From NCBI RefSeq assembly GCF_005937885.2, contig NZ_CP042176.1, positions 3,157,501 to 3,221,500 of the forward strand: DNA of 64,000 bases, written 5' to 3'. A program made the position numbers and the translations under genes. This stretch comes from Bradyrhizobium sp. KBS0727. Lineage in GTDB: Bacteria; Pseudomonadota; Alphaproteobacteria; Rhizobiales; Xanthobacteraceae. Below, piece by piece: positions 1-8,116 of this stretch. Positions within the stretch are counted from its first letter, which is position 1, and the number at the start of each line of letters is the position of its first letter. The notes under the pieces were generated by a model. That model was not told the origin of the DNA. It saw only the letters and a program-made list of their open reading frames with translations, and did not search any database.

Positions 1-531
1 CTGGTGCAGAAATCACTGCCCAAAGGCTCGCCGCGACGCTCGATGTATGCGGTCGCGCATGAGATGCCGGCGCGGGAGCAGGAAGCCCGTACCCGCATCG
101 AGTCCGCTTCACCGGCGCTCTATCATTTCGCCAACAACAATGTGGAGAGTGCGCTCGGTCATCACCCCGGCTACATGCTGATGCCGGAAGGCAGCTACGT
201 GCACCCGCTGCTCGCGGCCGACGACCCGCCGGTGAAGCGCAACGACTATCTGCACTACCAGCTTTCGGTGACGCCTTATTCGCCGGCCGAGCGTTACGCC
301 GGCGGACGCTATGCCATGATGAGCGACGGCAAGGATACGTTAGGAACCTGGACCGCGCGCAACCGGCCGATTTCAAACCGCGACATCGTCGCCTGGTACA
401 CGGTCGGCTTTCACCACATCACGCGGATGGAGGACTGGCCGGTGATGCCGACCCACTGGTTCGGCTTCACCTTGATGCCGCACAATTTCTTCGCATCAAA
501 TCCGGCGATGACGATCCGGGACGTGAAATAG
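1..531 (+). CDS. Copper amine oxidase, C-terminal part (5' end outside window)
   Basis: The frame is open from the first base and ends at TAG 529-531, so only the last 176 or so codons are present. The residues match the C-terminal beta-sandwich of copper/topaquinone amine oxidases, which oxidise primary amines to aldehydes with release of H2O2 and ammonia. Diagnostic stretches are RNRPISNRDIVAWYTVGFHH, then EDWPVMPTHWFGFTL and the terminal FxSNPA. The HxH copper ligand pair is visible as FHH near residue 138, and another conserved metal-site region follows at EDWPVMP. The topaquinone tyrosine would lie upstream and cannot be checked. Family assignment is firm; substrate (tyramine, histamine or other) cannot be told. 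Confidence 0.9.
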   Translation: MVQKSLPKGSPRRSMYAVAHEMPAREQEARTRIESASPALYHFANNNVESALGHHPGYMLMPEGSYVHPLLAADDPPVKRNDYLHYQLSVTPYSPAERYAGGRYAMMSDGKDTLGTWTARNRPISNRDIVAWYTVGFHHITRMEDWPVMPTHWFGFTLMPHNFFASNPAMTIRDVK

Positions 532-552
532 GGCGCGCGCGGAGCCCTATAA

Positions 553-747
553 TCAACCGATAAGGCCCTGGCTGCGTTGATGGGTGCAGGTAACCAGGAA
601 TCCCGCCGTCTTGCTGCATTGCCATTGCGGGCTCAATCCTGAATCGGAAAACGGCTTTGGACGCATCAGCCCAGCAAGGCCGGCCAGAACGATCGCGGCG
701 GCGGCGACGATCGTGAATATCTTCCGTGACCACTGAAGTCGGATCAT
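553..747 (-). CDS. Small single-span membrane or secreted protein
   Basis: A 64-residue frame starting MIRLQWSRK, followed by one hydrophobic segment of about 17 residues (FTIVAAAAIVLAGLAGL) and a short tail with two cysteines (WQC and VTC). An in-frame ATG 15 bases upstream (762) is an alternative start; a GA-rich stretch precedes both. The short tail with two Cys is a pattern seen in uncharacterised rhizobial exported proteins. It sits alone between the convergent amine oxidase end and the divergent-facing amidase end. No function can be assigned; the reading-frame length alone is weak evidence, so existence is probable, not sure. Confidence 0.5.
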   Translation of the reverse strand: MIRLQWSRKIFTIVAAAAIVLAGLAGLMRPKPFSDSGLSPQWQCSKTAGFLVTCTHQRSQGLIG

Positions 748-833
748 TGTCTCGTCCTCCATGCTCAGCGCGGGAAGACTAGGACGGTAAAGTCTTTCGA
801 TATGTGAGATACCTCACGTTTGCGCGCGAAAGT

Positions 834-2366
834 TCAGCCCCTTTCCCAGAGCTGACGCACCAGCATTCCGGCGCGCTTCTCGACGGCGGCTGCCGCATCG
901 AGCGCGAGATCCTCTCGATAGCGCCCCGCGATCAACTGCACGCCGATCGGCTTGCCCGCATGCAGCGCGACTGGCACCACGGCAGAGGGCAGGCCGAGCA
1001 CGTTGATAGCGGAAATGAAGCGCAGATCGTTCCAGAACACCTCGCGCGCGCGTTCCGGGCTGATCGCATCCTCGCGCGGGCCCGGCGTCGGCTTCACCGT
1101 CGTCGGCGCAAGCACGACCGGGTATTCCTCGAAGAACAACTGCCAGGCGCGGATATGACCGTTGCGGGCCGCTGTCGCACGCATCCAGCCGGGCAGGTCG
1201 AGCGTGTTGGCCATCGCCTTGATGCCGTTCCAGGCGATGTGGAAATCTTCCGAGGCCACCTTGAGCATCGCGGCTTCCTGCAACGTCACGGTTTCGTTGG
1301 CGATGATGTCGCACCAGGTGTGCCAGACGCCGTTGATATCGGGGACCTCAACCTCGCTGACCCGGTAGCCGGCGCGCTCGAGATGGTCGGCGGCCGTTCT
1401 CAGCGCAGCACGTACCGAAGGATCGACATCCATGTCGGCGGGCAGTTTTGCCAGCGCGACCTTGATCGGTCCTTTCGGTTTCGGGCCGGCCAAGGGCGCC
1501 GGCACCCACCACGGGTCGCGCGGATCGCGCGCGCTCATGACTTCGAGTGCGAGCCTTACGTCGCCGACGCTGCGTGCCAGCGGCCCCTGCGCCGACATCA
1601 GATGCGCGAGCATCGGCCGTTCGGCCGCGGCACTCTCGTTATAGGCGGGGATACGGCCCTGGGTCGGCTTGATGGTCGCGATCCCGTTGCAATGCGCCGG
1701 CCAGCGCAGGGAGCCGCCGATGTCGTTGCCGTGCGCGATGGTTCCGATCCCGGCCGCTACCGCAGCGCCGGCGCCGCCGGACGAGCCGCCGCAGGTGATT
1801 TCGGGATCCCACGGGTTCAGCGTCAGTCCGTGCAGCGGGTTGTCGGTGAAGCCGCGGAACGAAAATTCGGGCGTATTGGTCAGGCCGATGACGACAGCAC
1901 CGGCTTTTTTGAGATTGTGCACCACCGGCGCGTCGGAGGGCGCGATGATGCTCATTTGCGCCGGCACGCCGTTGGGGTTGGGTCGCCCCTCATAGTCGAC
2001 GTTTTCCTTGATGGTAACAGGTACGCCGTGCAGCAGGCCGGGGTTCCGCCTCGCTGCCGCACTGTCGGCGGCTTTCGCCGCCGTGAGCGCTTCTTCGGAC
2101 AAATCGACGACAACGGCGTTGAGTTGTGGATTGACCGCGCGCATCCGCGCGAGATGCGCCTCGACGACCTCGACCGAGGAAACCGCGCCGGAGCGGATCG
2201 CCGCGGCCGTCTCCACGGCGGACCATTGCCAGACCGGCCCCTTGGGCGGGCGCGGCTTGGCGGAGGGGCGCGGCGCGGTTTTCTTCGTGGCTTTCCAGGA
2301 CGCCGTTTTCTTCGCGACGCTCTTTGTTTTCTTCTTCACGGTCTTCTTCACGGTCTTCTTGGCCAC
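834..2366 (-). CDS. Amidase (amidase-signature family) with lysine-rich N-terminal tail
   Basis: A 510-residue amidase-signature enzyme hydrolysing a carboxamide. The Ser-cisSer-Lys triad is visible: Lys120 in VPVTIKEN, the cis-Ser in CGGSSGG (about 195-196), and nucleophile Ser219 in GNDIGGSLRWPA. The GTG at 2366 was chosen because GGGAGG lies 7 bases upstream; the longer frame to 2426 has no such site. Residues 2-45 are unusual: repeated AKKTVKK/KKKTKSVAKK blocks and then a Pro/Lys linker, like histone-H1-type tails, before the catalytic core starts near residue 48. Substrate is unknown; relatives are annotated as amidase, indoleacetamide hydrolase or 6-aminohexanoate cyclic-dimer hydrolase. 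The gene stands alone on this strand. Confidence 0.9.
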   Translation of the reverse strand: MAKKTVKKTVKKKTKSVAKKTASWKATKKTAPRPSAKPRPPKGPVWQWSAVETAAAIRSGAVSSVEVVEAHLARMRAVNPQLNAVVVDLSEEALTAAKAADSAAARRNPGLLHGVPVTIKENVDYEGRPNPNGVPAQMSIIAPSDAPVVHNLKKAGAVVIGLTNTPEFSFRGFTDNPLHGLTLNPWDPEITCGGSSGGAGAAVAAGIGTIAHGNDIGGSLRWPAHCNGIATIKPTQGRIPAYNESAAAERPMLAHLMSAQGPLARSVGDVRLALEVMSARDPRDPWWVPAPLAGPKPKGPIKVALAKLPADMDVDPSVRAALRTAADHLERAGYRVSEVEVPDINGVWHTWCDIIANETVTLQEAAMLKVASEDFHIAWNGIKAMANTLDLPGWMRATAARNGHIRAWQLFFEEYPVVLAPTTVKPTPGPREDAISPERAREVFWNDLRFISAINVLGLPSAVVPVALHAGKPIGVQLIAGRYREDLALDAAAAVEKRAGMLVRQLWERG

Positions 2367-2452
2367 GTCGCGCCTCCCATATCTGGTGGCGAACGTTAAG
2401 GGCGTCCGGGCCGCATGTCGAGGCACGCGGCGGCGCGGCGAGCCGCCCGTCT

Positions 2453-2833
2453 TCAGGTGAGCGGGACAAAATCGTGTTCGCCCATTCCTTGCAAGACCAG
2501 AAATACGGCTGAGATGTCACCGGCATTAGCGACGAGGTGAGGGCGTCCCGGACGAACAGAATAGGTCATGCCGACCGTCAGGCACACCTCTTCTTCCGGC
2601 TCGCGCGCCAACAGACGTATCGTTCCGTTTATGACGTAGAACGTGTCCTGCACTTGCGTGTGATAATGCCAGGGTATCGTTTGGGTCGGACCGATCTGCA
2701 TCTCGGCGATGCGGAAACCGGGCCGAGCGGCGTGATAGGCGCGACTTTCAACCTCATACGTCCGGCCTTCGGGTTTTGGCGGCTGCACGTGAACTCTCTC
2801 CAATTCTGCGCCACATTTGGCGGTCGACTTCAT
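2453..2833 (-). CDS. Cupin-domain protein
   Basis: A 126-residue single-domain cupin. Cupin motif 1 appears as IPWHYHTQVQDTFYVINGTI (metal ligands HxH and the later Glu position replaced by Asp/Thr), and motif 2 as the PGRPHLVANAG stretch. The ATG at 2833 overlaps the TGA of the upstream tctC gene as ATGA, so the two are translationally coupled. Such small cupins often act as isomerases, dioxygenase-like enzymes or ligand sensors for carboxylate catabolism; here the pairing with a solute-binding protein suggests handling of the transported organic acid (inference). No specific reaction can be assigned. Confidence 0.85.
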   Translation of the reverse strand: MKSTAKCGAELERVHVQPPKPEGRTYEVESRAYHAARPGFRIAEMQIGPTQTIPWHYHTQVQDTFYVINGTIRLLAREPEEEVCLTVGMTYSVRPGRPHLVANAGDISAVFLVLQGMGEHDFVPLT

Positions 2834-3807
2834 TCCGGCTTGATATTGGCCAGCTGGATCACCTTGCCCCACTTCACGGTTTCGTCGGCAATAAGCTTGC
2901 CGAAATCGGCGGGCGAGCCGCCAAGCGTGGTGCCATCCAGGTGGGCAAGCCGCGCCTTGAAATCGGGATCGACGAGTGCGGCGTTGATCTCCTTGTTGAG
3001 CTTGTTGATGATCTCGGTGGGCGTGTTCCTGGGCGCTCCGAGACCAAAGACCGAGCTCGCCTCATATCCGGGGACGGACTCGGCTATCGTCGGGATGTCC
3101 GGCAGCGCGTCTGACCGCGTCGCCGTAGTTATCGCGAGCGCGCGCAGCTTGCCGGCCCCGATATACCCGATCAAGATGGCGAGGTTGGTAAAGAGGACCT
3201 GCACCTGACCACCAAGCAGATCGGTGAGCGCGGGCGCCACGCCGCGATAGGGCACATGCTGTATATCGAGGCCGGCCTCTTGCTTGAATAGCTCGGCGGT
3301 GATGTGGGTGATCCCGCCGACGCCGCCTGACCCGTAGAACAGCTTGCCCGGATGCGCCTTGGCATAGTCGATGAACTCGGGAAGCGTCTTGGCCGGTACC
3401 GAGGGATGGACCACCATGACGAGGGCGCCGCGGATCAACCCGGCCACGGGCGCAATGTCCCGAATGAAATCGAACTGGAGCTTTTCGTACAGCGTGGTGT
3501 TGATCGCGTTTGGCGTGCCGACGAGGAGCAGCGTATTTCCATCCGGAACTGCGCGCACGACCGCCTCGGTCGCGATATTGCTGCCGGCGCCGGGCCGGTT
3601 TTCGATGACGAATGGCTGGCCGAGCCGCTCCGACAACCACTGTCCGATCAGACGCGCAAGGATGTCATTCGGGCCGCCAGCGGCAAAGCCGACAATGATA
3701 CGCACCGGCCTCGAGGGATAAGGATACGCCCAAGCGACCGATGAGAGCGCAGGGAGCGCAGCAGCACCCGCAGCAAGGTGGAGAAGTTGGCGTCGGGAAT
3801 GTGTCAC
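2830..3807 (-). CDS. Bug/TctC-family periplasmic solute-binding protein (copy 1)
   Basis: A 325-residue tripartite tricarboxylate transporter receptor. GTG at 3807 is preceded by GGGAGG at good spacing and gives the family's usual length; the N-terminus HSRRQLLHLAAGAAALPA with a cleavage-like AWA is a Tat-like signal peptide. Core Bug motifs are present: YPSRPVRIIVGFAAGG, the ENRPGAGS strand-loop and IQHVPYRG. It binds an anionic or small organic ligand in the periplasm. No TctA or TctB membrane subunits lie nearby, so it is an orphan receptor. It is divergent from a LysR gene and coupled to a cupin, so the three likely form one ligand-responsive unit. Confidence 0.93.
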   Translation of the reverse strand: MTHSRRQLLHLAAGAAALPALSSVAWAYPYPSRPVRIIVGFAAGGPNDILARLIGQWLSERLGQPFVIENRPGAGSNIATEAVVRAVPDGNTLLLVGTPNAINTTLYEKLQFDFIRDIAPVAGLIRGALVMVVHPSVPAKTLPEFIDYAKAHPGKLFYGSGGVGGITHITAELFKQEAGLDIQHVPYRGVAPALTDLLGGQVQVLFTNLAILIGYIGAGKLRALAITTATRSDALPDIPTIAESVPGYEASSVFGLGAPRNTPTEIINKLNKEINAALVDPDFKARLAHLDGTTLGGSPADFGKLIADETVKWGKVIQLANIKPE

Positions 3808-3928
3808 CAGCCTGCGCCTCCCGTGCCGCCTGTGCGGCCGCTCCTGAAGTGTCAACATAGTTGATGCCGCCATACCTGCATAAGGCTATTGTCTGATGAG
3901 ATCATCTCAAACCGGAAATGGGTGGCCC
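3808..3928. promoter_or_regulatory. Divergent tctC / LysR intergenic region, probable LysR operator
   Basis: Short divergent spacer. It holds a dyad ATGC-N10-GCAT at roughly 3873-3890, close to but not exactly the T-N11-A LysR box. Assignment rests mainly on gene arrangement. Confidence 0.35.
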
Positions 3929-4870
3929 ATGCTGATGAGCGATCGCATCGGAAGCCGGATGAAGCTGCAGGATCTGCACGTGCTCATGACGGTGGCGCAG
4001 GCGGGCAGCATGGGCAAGGCGGCGCGAATCCTGAACACCACCCAGCCGAACGTTTCGAGAGCGATCGGTGATCTTGAGCATGCGCTCGGCGTCCGGCTGC
4101 TCGATCGCCACCGGCAAGGAGTTGAACCGACCGAGTGCGGTCGCGCCCTGCTGAGTTGCGGGGTGGCCGTCTTCGATGATCTCCGGCAGGGCGTGAAGCG
4201 CATCGAATTTCTGGCCGATCCTACCGCCGGGGAAGTGCGGATTGGCACCACCCAGTTTTTGGCGGCAAGCTTCGTTTCCGCCCTGATAGATCGGCTCTCG
4301 CGGCGCCATCCGCGGATCGCATTCCATCTCGTTACCGGCTATGTAGAGCCACTGCATCGAGAACTGACCGAACGCAGAGTTGATCTGCTGATCGTGCGAA
4401 GCCCGGGCCCCAATACCGACGAACGGCTGGACTTCGAATTTCTCTTTGAAGATCGCTACGTCGTCGTGGCCGGCGCGAAGAACCCGTGGGCTCGACGGCG
4501 CAAGATACAGATTTCCGAGCTGGCGGGTGAGTGTTGGGTGCTGCCACCTGCTGAAAGCGTGATCGGATCAATCATAATGAAAACCTTTCGCGCCAGCGGG
4601 CTCGACTATCCTCGCGCCACCGTGGTGACCGATTCCCCTCATATGCGCGTTAGTCTGTTGGAGACAGGGCGCTTCATCACCTTCTTTCCGGCGTCAGCGC
4701 TGAGATTTCTCAGCAGCGGCCCGGCACTCAAGATTCTGGCCGTGGAATTGCCGGTAGCCCGTCGGCCAAACGGAATTGTGACTCTTAGGGATCGCGCACT
4801 CAGCCCGGTCGCGCAGCTCCTGATCAATAGCGCCCGTGAGCTCGCAAAGCCGATGGCGAAACAAAAATGA
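3929..4870 (+). CDS. LysR-family transcriptional regulator
   Basis: A regulator of about 314 residues. The N-terminal winged helix-turn-helix is visible as LQDLHVLMTVAQAGSMGKAA followed by ILNTTQPNVSRAIGDLE, and a type-2 periplasmic-binding-like effector domain fills the rest. ATG 3929 is chosen; ATG 3896 and 3935 are in frame and possible. It is transcribed away from the tctC-cupin pair across an intergenic gap of about 120 bp, the classical LysR arrangement, so it most likely activates that pair in response to the carried carboxylate (inference). Unlike canonical members the recognition helix reads TTQPNVSRAI, still typical of the family. Confidence 0.92.
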   Translation: MLMSDRIGSRMKLQDLHVLMTVAQAGSMGKAARILNTTQPNVSRAIGDLEHALGVRLLDRHRQGVEPTECGRALLSCGVAVFDDLRQGVKRIEFLADPTAGEVRIGTTQFLAASFVSALIDRLSRRHPRIAFHLVTGYVEPLHRELTERRVDLLIVRSPGPNTDERLDFEFLFEDRYVVVAGAKNPWARRRKIQISELAGECWVLPPAESVIGSIIMKTFRASGLDYPRATVVTDSPHMRVSLLETGRFITFFPASALRFLSSGPALKILAVELPVARRPNGIVTLRDRALSPVAQLLINSARELAKPMAKQK

Positions 4871-5303
4871 TGGACCGCAGGTCCGCTTGTGGTCCTTCCG
4901 CGACCTGCGACGACGTCTGCTAGTGCGCCGCGACTGGCGGCTGGAAACCGGAAGCAATCGGCAGTCGTTCAAAACGGCGCTTATGATCCAAGTCGGACAT
5001 CGCGAGGCAGGCAGGGATTGAACGACAATGGCTTGATACCGGGCCGACACGATCTGCTTGAGGCGCGCTTTGCATCTGGCGATTATCAACGGTTTCCAGA
5101 GATGGCGCACGAACGAAGCGTGCTACCAGGAAACGCAAATCCCAAGGCTGGCTCGCCCAAGCCGCTTGTGCATCAGCCCTGCCAAGCCCATGATGGCTAC
5201 GACTACCATCGCGGATATGCCGGGGCTGCAACCAAGCTGAAGCAGTCCATAACATTAGCCGTCGGCCATTTTAGCGCATAGTAAATCTATTGGGGAGGAC
5301 CAC
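4871..5303. other. Gene-free stretch with decayed GTCCG-type dispersed repeat
   Basis: I see no credible gene here. At 4876-4995 there are GTCCGCTT and AGTCGGACATCGC pieces of a motif that recurs in other gaps of the window (8858-8941, 20616-20661, 23640-23775, 24959-24992). The open frames on both strands lack ribosome sites and domain signs. A ribosome-binding site for the next gene (GGGGAGG) lies at the right edge. Confidence 0.5.
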
Positions 5304-6281
5304 ATGTGGAAATTGATTGTTGCGCTCGTGGGCGCGATGGCTGGGCTGACAAGTACCGCCGTCGCACAAGAAACCAAGTATCTGGCCGCTCGCGTTGAAT
5401 TTCATCCTATCAATTCCCTCACGATCTCGGATCAACAATTCCTGACGGGCGACGAGAACGGCAAAGCAACCCAGTTCGTCGGGCAACTCCGAATTGCGCA
5501 AGGAAGCGGTCGATTGCCTGTAGTCATATTGCTGCATGGCTGTGGGGGAATAGGCTCGAACATAGAATTTTGGTCGAGGGAGCTGAATGCGTCAGGCATT
5601 TCAACTTTCGCCATTGATGGGTTTACAGGACGCGGCATCACCACCACATGCACAAACCAGGCGCAGCTAGGACGATTGAATTCTGTGCTCGATGTCTATC
5701 GCTCGCTTGAAATTCTCGGCAAGCATCCTCGTGTCGATCCCACTCGCATCGCTGTCATGGGCTTTTCGCGTGGGGGCCAAGGAACTCTCTATGCGAGCGA
5801 ACTGCGCTTTCATAAATTGTGGAACAAGTCCGGAGTCGATCTTGCAGCCTACATCCCCTTCTATCCAGATTGCTCGACGACATATGCAAATGATGCCGAC
5901 ATAGCCAGTCGCCCGGTTCGCATCTTCCACGGCACGCCGGATGACTACAATCCAGTCGCGAGCTGCAAGTTGTTCGTCGAAAGACTCAAGGCGGCCGGCA
6001 AAGATATCGTTCTTGCAGAATACCCAAATGCAAACCACGCGTTTGATGTTCCTCTGATAGCTGGATCGTCCGTCGTTGCGAAAGACAACCAAACAGTCCG
6101 GAATTGCAAACTTCGTGAGGAGTCAGCAGGAGTTATCGTTAATGCGTCCAGCAATGAGGTATTCACATACAACGACGCATGCGTGGAGTTGAACCCGCAC
6201 ATCGGATATGATCCTCAAGCAACGGCTGCCGCCAAACAAGCGGTGATAGAGTTTCTGAAGACGCTCTTCGGGCTCAGCTAG
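5304..6281 (+). CDS. Secreted dienelactone-hydrolase-like alpha/beta hydrolase
   Basis: A 325-residue exported hydrolase. Residues 1-22 form a signal peptide ending TAVAQ. The fold shows an oxyanion loop LLHGCGG (77-82), nucleophile elbow GFSRGG with Ser155, an acid in HGTPDDY (Asp213 or 214) and His245 in PNANHAF, the order of the dienelactone hydrolase family. GGGGAGG lies upstream of the ATG at 5304. The extra C-terminal segment with several cysteines (NCKLREE, YNDACVE) suggests disulfides in the periplasm. Base composition is clearly less GC-rich than neighbours, with many A/T third positions, hinting at acquisition from elsewhere. Substrate unknown; ester or lactone hydrolysis is the family expectation. 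Confidence 0.88.
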   Translation: MWKLIVALVGAMAGLTSTAVAQETKYLAARVEFHPINSLTISDQQFLTGDENGKATQFVGQLRIAQGSGRLPVVILLHGCGGIGSNIEFWSRELNASGISTFAIDGFTGRGITTTCTNQAQLGRLNSVLDVYRSLEILGKHPRVDPTRIAVMGFSRGGQGTLYASELRFHKLWNKSGVDLAAYIPFYPDCSTTYANDADIASRPVRIFHGTPDDYNPVASCKLFVERLKAAGKDIVLAEYPNANHAFDVPLIAGSSVVAKDNQTVRNCKLREESAGVIVNASSNEVFTYNDACVELNPHIGYDPQATAAAKQAVIEFLKTLFGLS

Positions 6282-6697
6282 AGTGCACATCGGCTAGACT
6301 AGCCGTTGCGTTCGCTAGTTTTCATGTGGCCGAGTTGTGTTAGCAGCGCTCGGCCTCAATTTGCCGCCGAATCTTCTTGCAAGGGCCGACAAAGTGATCG
6401 AGTGAGACGATGTCTGCCTGTGGCAGATTTTGTTGCAAAAGTCGAAAATCGAATGACCGCAAAAATCTCGCAAGAGCTGATCTTTGGACTTCTCTGCTGC
6501 TGCGTCGTTCTTCAGCGCCACTACTGAGACCCGTGATCGATCCTGGATGAAACGATATGGTCCCTCACGCCGCCGCGGGTAAAACGCCTCAGTGGCTCTA
6601 AGAATTTTTGTTCGCCACCCCAAAAAGACTTTTGCAACAATATCAGGGGCAAAGCGGACGTAATAGGCGTCGACCAAGTTTGCCAACGTATCTCGGA
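6282..6697. other. Gene-free gap holding a GST remnant and a MITE-like element
   Basis: No intact gene. The left part (6300-6345) resembles the 3' part of the GST gene at 8117 and shares a 20-base exact match with it; the middle (6426-6644) is a candidate miniature inverted-repeat element listed separately; the right end holds a GCAAAGCGGAC piece of the dispersed GTCCG motif. Confidence 0.5.
6426..6644. mobile_element. Candidate MITE, about 219 bp with 18-bp terminal inverted repeats
   Basis: The ends 6426-6443 and 6627-6644 are inverted copies, 17 of 18 positions matching, with a perfect core TTGTTGCAAAAGTC / GACTTTTGCAACAA. The interior has no credible reading frame. The outline, short AT-richer ends and lack of a transposase fit a non-autonomous element. 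I recall a similar unit bounded by GTTGCAAAAGTC in other Bradyrhizobium genomes, but no second copy is visible here and target-site duplications are not clear. Confidence 0.6.
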
Positions 6698-7675
6698 TCA
6701 ATCCACCTTGGCGCCCGAGAACTTTACAACCTTGGCCCACTTTTCGGTGTCTTCGGCCATGTACCTCCCGAACTCGGCGGGCGTGCCAGGAGACGCGGTA
6801 ACGGCGAGGTCGGCGTACCGCGCCTTGATGCCGGGGCTTGCCAGCCCTGCATTGATTGCCTCATTCAGCTTTTCGATGATCTCGGTCGGCGTGCCCTTGG
6901 GGGCACCGATCCCGCCCCACGTGGTAACCTCGTAACCGGATATGAAATCACCCACGGTTGGCACGTCCGGTAGCGCATCCGAGCGCGTCGCGGAGGTCAC
7001 CGCCAGCGGATGCAATTTGCCGGCTCTGACGTATCCGAGTAATCCGACTATGGTGCCGAACATGATCTGGACCTGGCCGCCAATCAGATCGGTGAGGGCA
7101 GGAGCCTCTCCGCGATAGGGCACATGGATCAACTCCACCCCGGTCATCATCTTGAACAGTTCGCCGGCCACGTGCTGAGGAGTCCCATTGCCAGCCGATG
7201 CCATGCTGATCTTGTTCGGATTTGCTTTGGCATAGCTAATAAACTCGGGAACGGTCTTGGCCGGAAACGACGGATTGACCGCCATGACAAGCCGTCCACG
7301 CGACATGCCTGCGACCGGTGCAATGTCGCGCAGGAAATCAAAGTTGAGATTGTTGTAGAGCGTTGCGTTGATTGCGTTCGGTGAACTGGCAAAAAGAAGC
7401 GTATAGCCGTCCGCGGGGGCACGCACGACCACTTCAGTACCCAGGTTGGTTCCTGCACCGGCCCGGTTCTCAATAATGAACGGTTGGCCGAGACGCTCCG
7501 ACAACCATTGCCCGATGAGACGAGCATGGACATCGTTCGGGCCGCCGGGCGGAGCGCCGACTATCAACCGGACCGGCCGAGTTGGATAAGCTTGCGCGCG
7601 TGCGATACGCGGAACGGCCGAGAACCCAATAGCGCTGACCGCCAAACCAAGAACTTGACGACGCGGAAGTGTCAT
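6698..7675 (-). CDS. Bug/TctC-family periplasmic solute-binding protein (copy 2)
   Basis: A 325-residue paralogue of the tctC gene at 2830-3807, sharing long stretches such as ARLIGQWLSERLGQPF and the ATRSDALPD segment. It has a signal peptide (LPRRQVLGLAVSAIGFSAV, ending ARA), the Bug core YPTRPVRLIVGAPPGG and the HVPYRG ligand loop. ATG 7675 is chosen with GGAGAGGG upstream; a GTG directly before it is possible. It stands alone with no membrane partners or regulator beside it. The close similarity to copy 1, only 3 kb away, suggests a local duplication and diverged ligand preference (inference). Confidence 0.92.
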   Translation of the reverse strand: MTLPRRQVLGLAVSAIGFSAVPRIARAQAYPTRPVRLIVGAPPGGPNDVHARLIGQWLSERLGQPFIIENRAGAGTNLGTEVVVRAPADGYTLLFASSPNAINATLYNNLNFDFLRDIAPVAGMSRGRLVMAVNPSFPAKTVPEFISYAKANPNKISMASAGNGTPQHVAGELFKMMTGVELIHVPYRGEAPALTDLIGGQVQIMFGTIVGLLGYVRAGKLHPLAVTSATRSDALPDVPTVGDFISGYEVTTWGGIGAPKGTPTEIIEKLNEAINAGLASPGIKARYADLAVTASPGTPAEFGRYMAEDTEKWAKVVKFSGAKVD

Positions 7676-8116
7676 CACGGCCCTCTCCGAATGCTACGAT
7701 GAAGCGGCTTGTGCGTCCCCGACGGACGAGCAAATGCAACAATATTGGTCGTTTTTGCGTGCGGATCGTGCCTGCCGGCGGCATCAAGGCTGCCAATTAA
7801 TAGAAACGAGAAGTTCGGCACATTCTCGTTTTGAGGGCAGTTCTCTCGAAAAGTTCTATAATATGAAGATTATCAAGAGAGAGGAATATAGACCGAATTC
7901 GGTGTTGATCGCAAATTTCACCGGAAGTGGCTGGCCGACGGTCAAAGCGACGCGATCGACCCAACCGGGACATCGACCCCGTCAGCTAAGTCCGACATTG
8001 TAAAAACGGCTCGGGGTAGTCAATTTCTTCCGCAGAATGGCGGCACGCTGCGTGCTAGGCTCCTTACAATCGCCCGCGACTTTTAGACTGGCAGCTTCCA
8101 TCGTCAGGGGTTGAAC
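7676..8116. other. AT-richer gene-free stretch upstream of GST
   Basis: No gene supported. Around 7855 there is a TATAAT hexamer in an unusually AT-rich patch (AAAAGTTCTATAATATGAAG), but no matching -35 box at normal distance and no gene directly downstream. The right end carries AGGGG as ribosome site for the GST start. Confidence 0.4.

Noticed and set aside
804..2399. Long plus-strand open frame opposite the amidase
   Set aside because: Arg/His-rich antisense frame with no domain, caused by high GC3 on the amidase strand.
4889..5281. Two overlapping open frames in the 4871-5303 gap
   Set aside because: No ribosome site, no domain, and they run through dispersed-repeat pieces.
7845..7870. 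TATAAT hexamer in an AT-rich patch as promoter
   Set aside because: No -35 element at 16-18 bases and the nearest plus-strand gene begins 260 bases later; kept only as a note.
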